From NCBI GenBank assembly GCA_002730675.1, contig PCAV01000047.1, forward strand, positions 1 through 11,047: a stretch of 11,047 nucleotides of DNA. Reading direction: 5' to 3'. This stretch comes from Rhodospirillaceae bacterium (GTDB taxonomy: Bacteria; Pseudomonadota; Alphaproteobacteria; Thalassobaculales; Thalassobaculaceae). The notes beneath the pieces are model-generated. The model saw nothing but the letters and a program-made list of their open reading frames with translations. It had not been told where the DNA came from and did no database searches. A program made the translations under genes and the position numbers. Shown here one piece after another: positions 1 to 6,036 of the stretch (within the stretch, counting starts at the first letter, position 1; every line of letters begins with the position of its first letter).

Positions 1-416
1 AGGTGATGATCTATTCGCAATATATTATTGCTGACAGCTTCCTTTACAGCTTTCGCTGCATCCAAAAGGATTGTGGCTCTTGTTTCGTTCGTGCGTAGGT
101 CGCCGCCCACTGCGATGGCATCCAGAACAGTTGTGATGCCTGCGGCAGCAAGCTCGGCATCGTGCGAGAGTACAGCTGCCGTAAGCGGCCATTTGACGCC
201 GGGTCGAGGTAGGCAGTGTCGCTCCAAGTTATCAGTGTGGACTTCCACAAGACCAGGTAGAAGGTAATTTCTGTTTAAATCTTCCGCTCGGGGAATTGAG
301 GTGTTTTCGAAACTTATATCTCTTATGAGGCCGTCTTTAATGACGAGCGTGCCGACTTTAGTTTCATCAGGAAGGACTAGAGTAGCGTTTGTGAAAATTT
401 GTTCTGTCGAAGACAT
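1..416 (-). CDS. phnM: PhnM, RPnTP diphosphatase (partial, 3' end beyond window)
   Basis: PhnM hydrolyses alpha-D-ribose-1-phosphonate-5-triphosphate to the 5-phosphate plus pyrophosphate, the step between phosphonate loading by PhnGHIL and C-P cleavage by PhnJ. It belongs to the amidohydrolase superfamily. The 138 complete codons seen here cover the N-terminal third of a protein that is about 380 residues in E. coli. Visible landmarks are LPGLVEVHTDN (residues 53-63) with the metal-binding H60-x-D62 pair, then PRPGVKWP (70-77), the SHDAELAAAGITTVLDA stretch (84-100) and the start of the LRxDHxL segment (133-139). All are characteristic of PhnM. The ATG lies 4 bases after the phnL stop. No strong Shine-Dalgarno is visible (an AAGG sits 12 bases upstream), so translation is probably coupled to phnL. 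The gene is cut only by the window edge, and there is no sign that it is broken. Confidence 0.95.
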   Translation of the reverse strand, partial: MSSTEQIFTNATLVLPDETKVGTLVIKDGLIRDISFENTSIPRAEDLNRNYLLPGLVEVHTDNLERHCLPRPGVKWPLTAAVLSHDAELAAAGITTVLDAIAVGGDLRTNETRATILLDAAKAVKEAVSNNILRIDHH

Positions 417-420
417 TTTT

Positions 421-1131
421 CTATGCGGCCTTTTTTTGAAGCTCGACATTGAACACTTCTGTACCAATTCTTTCACGTACATATTTGTCGTGAAATATGC
501 CAACAATTGCGGTGCCTTGGTTCCGAGCCTCGTTAATGAGTTCAATGACGGCGTCCCTATTGTTTTCGTCTAGCGAAGCTGTCGGCTCGTCAAGAAGTAG
601 AATTGGATAATCTTGAATAAGTGTTCGCGCTATATTGACGCGTTGCTGCTCGCCTCCTGAAAAGGTTGCAGGCGGCAAATCCCATAGTGATTCGGGGATA
701 GAAAGTTTATTTAGTAATTTTTTTGCCTGGGCTTTGGCCTGTTTTATTAGCTTTCCTTGCACGATGAGTGGTTCACAAACTAGATCTATCGTGGATATTC
801 TGGGAATAACACGCAAAAATTGACTCACATAACCAAGGGTTTTTTTCCTAATATCAAGCACCTCATGCGGTGAGGCTGACGCGAGATCAACCCATTTATT
901 TTCATGTCGTATGTTGATTGTTCCAGATTGGACCAAATAGTTAGCGTATATCGCTCGTAAAAGTGTTGATTTGCCAGTTCCGGATGCTCCAGTTAAAACC
1001 AAGCATTCACCCGCTTTTACCTGGAAAGAAATATTTTGAAATACGGGAAGTTTTTTTGCCCCCTGATTATGTAGCAGAAAAGTTTTTGCCAAGTTACTAA
1101 TGCGAAGCATATCGTCTTTAATTTTTTCCAT
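421..1131 (-). CDS. phnL: PhnL, C-P lyase ABC-type ATPase subunit
   Basis: PhnL is an ABC-family ATP-binding protein that works with the soluble C-P lyase complex rather than a membrane transporter. Together with PhnG, H and I it is needed to form the ribose-1-phosphonate triphosphate adduct. At 236 residues it is close to the E. coli protein. Walker A is GASGTGKST (48-56), Q-loop Q104 lies in YVSQFLRVIPRIS (a PhnL hallmark), the signature is FSGGEQQRVNIAR (157-169), Walker B is ILLLDE (177-182) and the H-loop is FHD with H214. The start is uncertain. The E. coli protein aligns from internal Met8 (MLRISNLAKTF, codon starting at 1110), and neither Met has a clear ribosome binding site. I keep the upstream ATG because it sits only 3 bases after the phnK stop, which suits translational coupling. 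Confidence 0.96.
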   Translation of the reverse strand: MEKIKDDMLRISNLAKTFLLHNQGAKKLPVFQNISFQVKAGECLVLTGASGTGKSTLLRAIYANYLVQSGTINIRHENKWVDLASASPHEVLDIRKKTLGYVSQFLRVIPRISTIDLVCEPLIVQGKLIKQAKAQAKKLLNKLSIPESLWDLPPATFSGGEQQRVNIARTLIQDYPILLLDEPTASLDENNRDAVIELINEARNQGTAIVGIFHDKYVRERIGTEVFNVELQKKAA

Positions 1132-1134
1132 TTT

Positions 1135-1908
1135 TTAAACCGGTAAAATTGAAGAAACTAGAAGTTGGGTGTAGGGATGCTGAGGGTCATCGAGAACTTG
1201 ATCAGTTAAACCCTGCTCTACAACTCGTCCCTGATGCATTACTATTAGTCGGTTTGATAGGAGCCTCATTACACCAAGGTCATGACTCACTATAATGCAA
1301 GCGATACCGAGTTGGCTCACTAAACCTCTGATTAAATCTAATAGACGAGCTTGTACCGACACATCTAAACCACTTGTGGGCTCGTCCATGAAGACTAATC
1401 GTGGTTTTGTTACAAGGTTTCGTGCTATTTGTAGTCGTTGTAGCATTCCTCCCGAAAATGTCTCTGGGTAGTGGTCTATTCTTTCAAGGCCTATTTCTAC
1501 GTTTTGCAGCCAATCTGTAGCCTCATTCCGGATATCACCGTAGTTTCGCGCGCCAATAGCCATCAGTCTTTCGCCCACATTAGCGCCAGCTGAAACATTC
1601 ATTCGAAGGCCATCACGCGCATTTTGAAAAACGATACCCCAATCTGTTCTCATTAAAAGCCGGCGCTCCGGCTCACTCAACAAATAGATATCTTTTAATC
1701 CATCTACACGAGTATCGAATTTGACCGATCCTGAGGATGGTTGAAGGAGACCCGATATGTTTTTTAAAAGGGTTGTTTTTCCAGAGCCGGACTCGCCGAC
1801 AACACCTAACACTTCGCCAGGGTAAATATCGAAGTTTATGTCTATGCAACCAACTTGAGAGCCATAATGATGCGATAGATTTTTCGCGCTAAGTAACACG
1901 TTCGTCAT
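1135..1908 (-). CDS. phnK: PhnK, C-P lyase ABC-type ATPase subunit
   Basis: PhnK is the second ABC-type ATPase of the phosphonate-degrading machinery. In E. coli it docks on the PhnJ face of the PhnGHIJ core, and no membrane partner is required. Over 257 residues all nucleotide-binding motifs are present: Walker A GESGSGKTT (38-46), Q95, signature SGGMLQR (152-158), Walker B LVFMDE (171-176), D-loop SGLD and H-loop H209 in VSHD. The segment DWGIVFQNARDGLRMNVSAG (89-108) is typical of PhnK and separates it from oligopeptide-transport ATPases, which it otherwise resembles through its DDPQHPYTQLL C-terminus. The ATG overlaps the phnJ stop by 4 bases (ATGA), and an AAGGA lies 6 bases upstream inside phnJ. 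Placement between phnJ and phnL settles the identity. Confidence 0.97.
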   Translation of the reverse strand: MTNVLLSAKNLSHHYGSQVGCIDINFDIYPGEVLGVVGESGSGKTTLLKNISGLLQPSSGSVKFDTRVDGLKDIYLLSEPERRLLMRTDWGIVFQNARDGLRMNVSAGANVGERLMAIGARNYGDIRNEATDWLQNVEIGLERIDHYPETFSGGMLQRLQIARNLVTKPRLVFMDEPTSGLDVSVQARLLDLIRGLVSQLGIACIIVSHDLGVMRLLSNRLIVMHQGRVVEQGLTDQVLDDPQHPYTQLLVSSILPV

Positions 1909-2846
1909 TCGATATCCTTAATTTCAAATTTTCTTGGTAAGCCCGGGCCTTTATGTCCCTTTGCTCTCCGGTTTGCACAAAAGTTACTGTCCGAACAAAC
2001 GAACATTCGGCTTCCTTTGTCATCTGTTATCACCTCATCCAGAAAACTTGAGCTAGACCCGCAAAGAGCACAACATTCGGACCAGGACTCTATTTCGAAA
2101 GGGTGATCTTCAAAATCAAGGCTCTTTACTTTGGTGTAAGGGGGAACGGCATAAATACGTTTTTCTCGCCCAGCTCCAAATAGTTGCAAGGCAGGCATCT
2201 CATCCATTTTGGGGTTGTCAAATTTAGGTATGGGACTTGGGGACATCACATAGTGATCATTCACTTGAACAGGGTAATTATAAGAAGTCGTTACCTTTCC
2301 AAAGTGGGCTATATTTTCGTACAACCCGACGTGCATGACTCCATACTCTGTCAGCGCGTGCATCTTACGGGTTTCTTCTTCACGCGGTTCTATCCACCTT
2401 AGCGGTTCTGGTATAGGAACCTGGTATACAATTATTTGGTCAGATTTCAGCTTTGCTTCAGGGATCCGATGACGTGTTTGTATTATCGAAGCATCAGAAG
2501 TATTTTCCGTTGTCTCTACACCAGCTGTTTTAGCAAAGAAACGCCGAATATTTACCGCATTTGTTGTATCGTCAGCTCCCTGATCAATCACTTTGAGAGT
2601 GTCATCTATACCAATAATACTTGCTGTTACCTGAATGCCTCCTGTGCCCCATCCAAACGGAAGAGGCATTTCCCGGCTTCCAAATGGCACTTGATATCCA
2701 GGGATAGCGACTGCTTTCAATGTAGCTCTTCTAATCATCCGCTTCGTTTGATCATCTAGGTAAGCGAAGTTATACCCATCTAGCGTTTTTTCTTTAAGCC
2801 GCGATGATTTCTTTTGTTCTCCAGATATTGCTGTCATAAAATTCAC
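1905..2846 (-). CDS. phnJ: PhnJ, radical-SAM C-P lyase (alpha-D-ribose 1-methylphosphonate 5-phosphate C-P lyase)
   Basis: PhnJ breaks the carbon-phosphorus bond using S-adenosylmethionine and a [4Fe-4S] cluster, releasing the hydrocarbon (methane from methylphosphonate) and a cyclic ribose phosphate. The 313 residues align colinearly with E. coli PhnJ after an 18-residue N-terminal extension. Gly50 in KAVAIPGYQ corresponds to the glycyl-radical Gly32. The cysteines C259, C262, C284 and C290 form CX2CX21CX5C and match E. coli 241, 244, 266 and 272 (three cluster ligands plus the proposed thiyl cysteine). C258 is an extra neighbouring cysteine. The chosen start is GTG, overlapping the phnI stop as GTGA, with GAAGG 6 bases upstream (2853-2857). 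An in-frame ATG three codons later (2835-2837) has GGAG 8 bases upstream and is a credible alternative. The enzyme looks fully active. Confidence 0.97.
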   Translation of the reverse strand: MNFMTAISGEQKKSSRLKEKTLDGYNFAYLDDQTKRMIRRATLKAVAIPGYQVPFGSREMPLPFGWGTGGIQVTASIIGIDDTLKVIDQGADDTTNAVNIRRFFAKTAGVETTENTSDASIIQTRHRIPEAKLKSDQIIVYQVPIPEPLRWIEPREEETRKMHALTEYGVMHVGLYENIAHFGKVTTSYNYPVQVNDHYVMSPSPIPKFDNPKMDEMPALQLFGAGREKRIYAVPPYTKVKSLDFEDHPFEIESWSECCALCGSSSSFLDEVITDDKGSRMFVCSDSNFCANRRAKGHKGPGLPRKFEIKDIE

Positions 2847-3961
2847 TCCGCACCTTCTACATTTTTAGAGCCGGTCGAATCTTCTTTTTTTTCTGAAAAC
2901 GTAGTCGCCTTTCTTAACGCTCTAACTGTTACAAGTTCAGATTGGAAGTCGACATAGTGCGGTAATTTTAGATGTTGAACAAAACCAGAAGCTTCGACAT
3001 TACAAGAATGACTTAAAACAAACTCTTCATCTTGTGCTGGGGCATTTATTGCTTCCCCTAGCTCTTTGCTTCTTAACGATCTGTCTAAGATGCCCATTGA
3101 CATAGCTTTTCGTTCGTTATGGCCAAATGTCAGTCCATATCCTCTTGTAAATTGTGCCGGTATTGTCGCGGACCCTTTAAATTGGTTGACCATCTGACAT
3201 TCGGTTACAGTGATCTCCCCAACCTCGATCGGAAAACCTAGTTCTTCTGGAATAATTTCTACGCCTACTTCCCCCATCCGTATTTCACCAGCGAATGGGT
3301 GTGTTTTACCCCATCCTCTCTGAGTGGAGTAAGCGAGGGCTAAAAGAAAGCCCTCATCGCCCCGTGCAAGGTTTTGGAGACGAGCTTCCCGACTAGCAGG
3401 GAATTTAAGCGAGTTTCTTGTTACGTCGAATGGTTCCTGTTCGTTAACGTCTATTTCTTTTTCAATAAGCCCCTCGTCATCTAGCAGTTCTGTCACCCGA
3501 GGCATTTCTGCCAAAATATTCTCCGACGCTTCCTCTGCTACCGGAGAATCGCTATTTTCCACAAGCGAAAAATCTAAAAGACGATGCGTATAGTCGAAGC
3601 TAGGACCTAGAATTTGCCCGCCGGGTAAATCTTTAAATGTTGCTGAAATTCTGCGACGAATCTGCATCTTCGCGGTATCAATAGGATGTGTATTTCCAAA
3701 CCTAGGCAACGTTGTTCTATAAGCGCGAAGCAGAAATATTGCTTCGACAATATCCCCACGCGCTTGTTTTATCGCTAGTGCCGCGAGATCTCGGTCGTAA
3801 AGAGATCCTTCAGCCATAACCCGGTCAACTGATATGCTTAACTGATTTTTAATTTGATCTAGGGTTAGCTCTGGAACACGCCTGTCGCCTCTACGTTCCT
3901 CTGCTAGAAGCGTTTGGGAGTTTTCTATAGCGGCATCGCCACCTTTCACGGCTACATACAT
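2843..3961 (-). CDS. phnI: PhnI, C-P lyase core subunit (purine nucleosidase / RPnTP synthase)
   Basis: PhnI is a core subunit of the PhnGHIJ complex. In E. coli it has nucleosidase activity on ATP/GTP and, with PhnG, H and L, replaces adenine with phosphonate on ribose triphosphate. The 372-residue product is slightly longer than the E. coli protein (about 354). It opens with the family signature MYVAVKGG. Other conserved stretches are GDIVEAIFLLRAYRTTLPR (69-87), RRRISATFKDLPGGQILGPS near 106-125, YSTQRGWGKTHPFAGEIR, GYGLTFGHNERKAMSMGILD, and LSHSCNVEASGFVQHLKLP near the C-terminus. AAGGA lies 7 bases before the ATG (3969-3973), inside the end of phnH. The phnH stop is 4 bases upstream, and the stop of phnI overlaps the phnJ start. 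Confidence 0.97.
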   Translation of the reverse strand: MYVAVKGGDAAIENSQTLLAEERRGDRRVPELTLDQIKNQLSISVDRVMAEGSLYDRDLAALAIKQARGDIVEAIFLLRAYRTTLPRFGNTHPIDTAKMQIRRRISATFKDLPGGQILGPSFDYTHRLLDFSLVENSDSPVAEEASENILAEMPRVTELLDDEGLIEKEIDVNEQEPFDVTRNSLKFPASREARLQNLARGDEGFLLALAYSTQRGWGKTHPFAGEIRMGEVGVEIIPEELGFPIEVGEITVTECQMVNQFKGSATIPAQFTRGYGLTFGHNERKAMSMGILDRSLRSKELGEAINAPAQDEEFVLSHSCNVEASGFVQHLKLPHYVDFQSELVTVRALRKATTFSEKKEDSTGSKNVEGAE

Positions 3962-3965
3962 GGCG

Positions 3966-4589
3966 TTATCCTTTTTCCGTCTTAATCATTTTTATTTTTG
4001 TCGTTCTAGGTAGCGCACTTAATTTTTCACTACTCGTAAGAATAATGTCTATTCCTTTTGGAAAAAGAGAGTTCGCTTTACCGCGATGATCCCATAACGA
4101 CGTGGGAATGTTTTCTGCATTTAAAAAACGAGACTTTTTTATGCCTGGCCCTGTAAGTTTCAGTTTTTTGGTATCGTCGAGGCTCTGTGTTTGAATTATA
4201 ACCGTAGCAGCGGTTTCCGGGTTTTCATCTGTTCCGAGATTTAAAGGCGGAAGTTCATCTGGAGCAGAGAAAAAAACAACAAAGTCTGCCTCACTACTAT
4301 GCTCTACAATCCTCAATCCAGTATGGAATTTTAGGTATTTTGATACTTCACTGTCGCGCGGTAAGTCCAACCAGACTTTTGTTTGAAAATCCATCAATGT
4401 TAAACATACCGCAGCAGTTGCTTTCATCATTGGAGCGGGAGCGGATAATTTGTTTTTGATCTTTTTAATTGTTCCGGGTTCCGACATTACTTTTAAAATT
4501 TTTCGGAATACAATTTGACTTTCATAAACTGGATCATCGAAGCCTGTTTCTACCGGGATATTATCTGTTGGTTCTTGCAGGAGCGCCAT
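3966..4589 (-). CDS. phnH: PhnH, C-P lyase core subunit
   Basis: PhnH is a structural subunit that dimerises with the other core proteins and is essential for C-P lyase activity. It has a fold related to PLP enzymes but no cofactor. The product from this start is 207 residues, near the E. coli size of 194. The MSEPGTI motif, preceded by FRKILK, lies near residues 29-41. LTGPGI and the C-terminal FPKGIDIILTSSEKLSALPR segment are typical of PhnH. An upstream in-frame ATG at 4622 would overlap phnG by 32 bases. I choose the ATG at 4589 instead because GAGGT lies 7 bases upstream (4597-4601), the phnG stop is only one base away, and the shorter N-terminus fits the family better. Confidence 0.95.
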   Translation of the reverse strand: MALLQEPTDNIPVETGFDDPVYESQIVFRKILKVMSEPGTIKKIKNKLSAPAPMMKATAAVCLTLMDFQTKVWLDLPRDSEVSKYLKFHTGLRIVEHSSEADFVVFFSAPDELPPLNLGTDENPETAATVIIQTQSLDDTKKLKLTGPGIKKSRFLNAENIPTSLWDHRGKANSLFPKGIDIILTSSEKLSALPRTTKIKMIKTEKG

Positions 4590-4590
4590 T

Positions 4591-5049
4591 CTATTTACCT
4601 CGAACCATTGTGAAAAATTCAACTTTGGTTTTTGCTGCTTTTTTGCCAGCCGTAGTTTTTTGTTTTTTTATTGCCTTTTCAAGTGGCTTTATGATGCTGG
4701 TAAAAGTGGAAGTAGCATACCGATCGTCTTGAAGCATGGCGTCGAGTACAGCGCTTTGTTCAGCTTTCAATGCAGATCTACCTTGAACGTAAGCGACACC
4801 CGATATCCCGTTATCCAATCTTACAGTTGCGCGTGTTAGGGTCATTTCACCAACATTGAAGGTTGTTCCGACACCTCCTGTTTTTCCTCTTACCATTACC
4901 ATGCCGGTTTCCGGCGCCCTGATATTTGTCCAAGATGGTCTATCCGAAAAGTCACACCAAAGCCTATTAAGGAGTTTGGGGTCTGCTTTTGCCAATATTG
5001 ACATCCATTCTTGTCGTTTTGTTTTCTCGTATTTTTTAGTTTCTTTCAT
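4591..5049 (-). CDS. phnG: PhnG, C-P lyase core subunit
   Basis: PhnG is a small core subunit of the C-P lyase complex and the first gene of this operon. It participates with PhnH, PhnI and PhnL in forming the phosphonylated ribose triphosphate. At 152 residues it matches E. coli (150). Conserved elements are RQEWMSILA near the N-terminus, the RAPETGMVMVRGKTGGVG stretch (44-61), GEMTLTRATVRL (67-78), YVQGR (87-91) and the closing VEFFTMVRG. The region just before that closing motif is lysine-rich (about 123-142), which is unusual but fits the AT-leaning base use. AGGAG lies 9 bases before the ATG (5059-5063). The operon promoter and operators lie immediately upstream, between 5,083 and 5,136. 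Confidence 0.96.
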   Translation of the reverse strand: MKETKKYEKTKRQEWMSILAKADPKLLNRLWCDFSDRPSWTNIRAPETGMVMVRGKTGGVGTTFNVGEMTLTRATVRLDNGISGVAYVQGRSALKAEQSAVLDAMLQDDRYATSTFTSIIKPLEKAIKKQKTTAGKKAAKTKVEFFTMVRGK

Positions 5050-5082
5050 TGTAAAGATCTCCTGGTGACCTTTTCTAAATTT

Positions 5083-5098
5083 GTCTAGACGTATAGAT
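5083..5098. promoter_or_regulatory. Probable PhnF operator pair (HutC-type GTnTAnAC sites)
   Basis: GTCTAGAC (5083-5090) is a perfect 8-bp palindrome that fits the GT-n-TA-n-AC consensus described for HutC-subfamily GntR regulators. GTATAGAT (5091-5098) abuts it and matches the same pattern except at the last base. The pair lies 10 to 26 bases downstream of the proposed phn -10 box, on or just after the expected transcription start, where a bound repressor would block transcription. The divergent gene encodes a HutC-type PhnF. Assignment to PhnF is inferred from pattern and position. Confidence 0.65.
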
Positions 5099-5108
5099 GA
5101 TAGGAGCT

Positions 5109-5136
5109 ATAATAAGGTGTTCAAAATCTAGGTAAA
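5109..5136 (-). promoter_or_regulatory. Candidate sigma-70 promoter of the phn operon
   Basis: Read on the minus strand, TTTACC (5131-5136) and TATTAT (5109-5114) are separated by 16 bases. The -10 matches TATAAT at 5 of 6 positions and the -35 matches TTGACA at 4 of 6. Transcription would start near 5102, leaving a leader of about 50 bases before phnG that includes the palindromic GTCTAGAC site. A weaker alternative uses TTGAAC a few bases further downstream as the -35 box. Confidence 0.45.
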
Positions 5137-5161
5137 GTAAAAATATTGAGACATTTATGTT

Positions 5162-5179
5162 ACGTTTGCGCGAAAACGT
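5162..5179. repeat. 18-bp dyad upstream of phnF
   Basis: ACGTTT (5162-5167) and AAACGT (5174-5179) are perfect inverted arms around a six-base GCGCGA centre. The dyad ends 19 bases before the phnF ATG, over the place where a short-leader phnF promoter would lie. It does not fit the GTnTAnAC pattern at 5083-5098, so a different factor could bind here. Short dyads of this size can occur by chance. Confidence 0.35.
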
Positions 5180-5198
5180 TTAGTCTTGGATTGGGCAG

Positions 5199-5915
5199 AT
5201 GCAGTGGGAAAAGGGTATATCCGCGTGGAAGCAAATATCGGACGATATAGAGACGTCGATTAAAAACAAAACTTGGAAACCCGGCGACAAGCTTCCAACG
5301 GAAATGGAATTGGCTAAAACGTATCGAGTGAATAGGCATACAATTCGCCGGTCCGTTCATGAATTAGTTGAGAAGGGATTAATTAGTGTAGAACAAGGAC
5401 GAGGTATGTTTATACCAGACTATGTCCTAGATTATAAGTTAGCTAAAAGAACTCGATTTTCGGAGGTTGTCTCAAGCCAAAATAAATTTCCCGGGGGGAG
5501 AATTCTAAGCGGTGAGGTAATTAAAGCAAACAAAAAAGTGTCAGAGGCATTGAAAATGCCGTTAGAGGGAAAAGTTTGTTTACTTCGAACAATTCGGGAG
5601 TTAGATGGCGTACCAATCGTTTTAGCGGCTCACTATTTCTCGGCGTCACGCTTCCCAGACTTTCTTGAAAGATTTGAAGAATTTAAGTCCGTATCAAAAA
5701 CTCTGGATAGTTACGGCTTGGGTAATTATGAACGGCAATCAACTAATATTAGTGCGCGGATGCCAAATTCCGAAGAGATAGCAAGTCTCAAACAACCAGC
5801 CAACCGCCCGGTATTAATAACAGAGTCAGTTAATGTGGATAGTTTTGGAGAGCCCATCGAGTTTGGCATTTCCGCATTTAGCGCGGATAGAACCAATTTG
5901 ATCGTCGAAAGTTGA
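5199..5915 (+). CDS. phnF: PhnF, GntR-family (HutC subfamily) transcriptional regulator
   Basis: This is a DNA-binding regulator expected to control the divergent phn operon, probably as a repressor released when phosphonate or phosphate status changes. The 238-residue product has a GntR winged helix-turn-helix at about 5-75, with PGDKLPTEMELAK (28-40) and recognition-helix region RVNRHTIRRSVHELVEKG (43-60). A UTRA ligand-binding domain follows at about 90-235, ending in EPIEFGISAFSADR (218-231). DYKLAKRTRFSE (78-89) sits at the linker, where PhnF proteins usually have a TRFS motif. The ATG is preceded by only a weak GGATTGGG. Location beside phnG, back to back with a shared control region, supports the name. 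It might also influence the downstream plus-strand genes, but no good copy of its operator was found in front of them. Confidence 0.9.
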   Translation: MQWEKGISAWKQISDDIETSIKNKTWKPGDKLPTEMELAKTYRVNRHTIRRSVHELVEKGLISVEQGRGMFIPDYVLDYKLAKRTRFSEVVSSQNKFPGGRILSGEVIKANKKVSEALKMPLEGKVCLLRTIRELDGVPIVLAAHYFSASRFPDFLERFEEFKSVSKTLDSYGLGNYERQSTNISARMPNSEEIASLKQPANRPVLITESVNVDSFGEPIEFGISAFSADRTNLIVES

Positions 5916-5944
5916 TTGCTAAAAGACTTTTAAGTTGAACGATC

Positions 5945-6010
5945 TTTAGATAGTTTGTGAATCGTTAATGGAGCTGTCGAACTTTCAGCGAAATCTACAA
6001 ACTGTCTAAA
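5945..6010. repeat. Long inverted repeat in the phnF - ThDP enzyme gap
   Basis: TTTAGATAGTTTGTG (5945-5959) and TACAAACTGTCTAAA (5996-6010) are inverted 15-base arms that pair throughout as RNA, with 13 Watson-Crick pairs and two G-U pairs, around a 36-base spacer. The right arm ends 26 bases before the next start codon. No run of T follows, so a standard intrinsic terminator is not supported. An operator pair or a structured leader or 3' end fits better. Confidence 0.5.
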
Positions 6011-6036
6011 ATACAATTAATTAAAGGGTCTAAGAT

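Noticed and set aside
4469..4732. Plus-strand open frames inside the phn operon (for example 4469-4732 and 2436-2759).
   Set aside because: They are antisense to clearly conserved phn proteins, lack recognisable domains and have no supporting ribosome binding sites.
5081..5113. Plus-strand TATAAT (5108-5113) as the phnF promoter.
   Set aside because: The only -35-like hexamer upstream (TTGTCT, 5081-5086) is 21 bases away. The same bases read better as the minus-strand phn -10 box.
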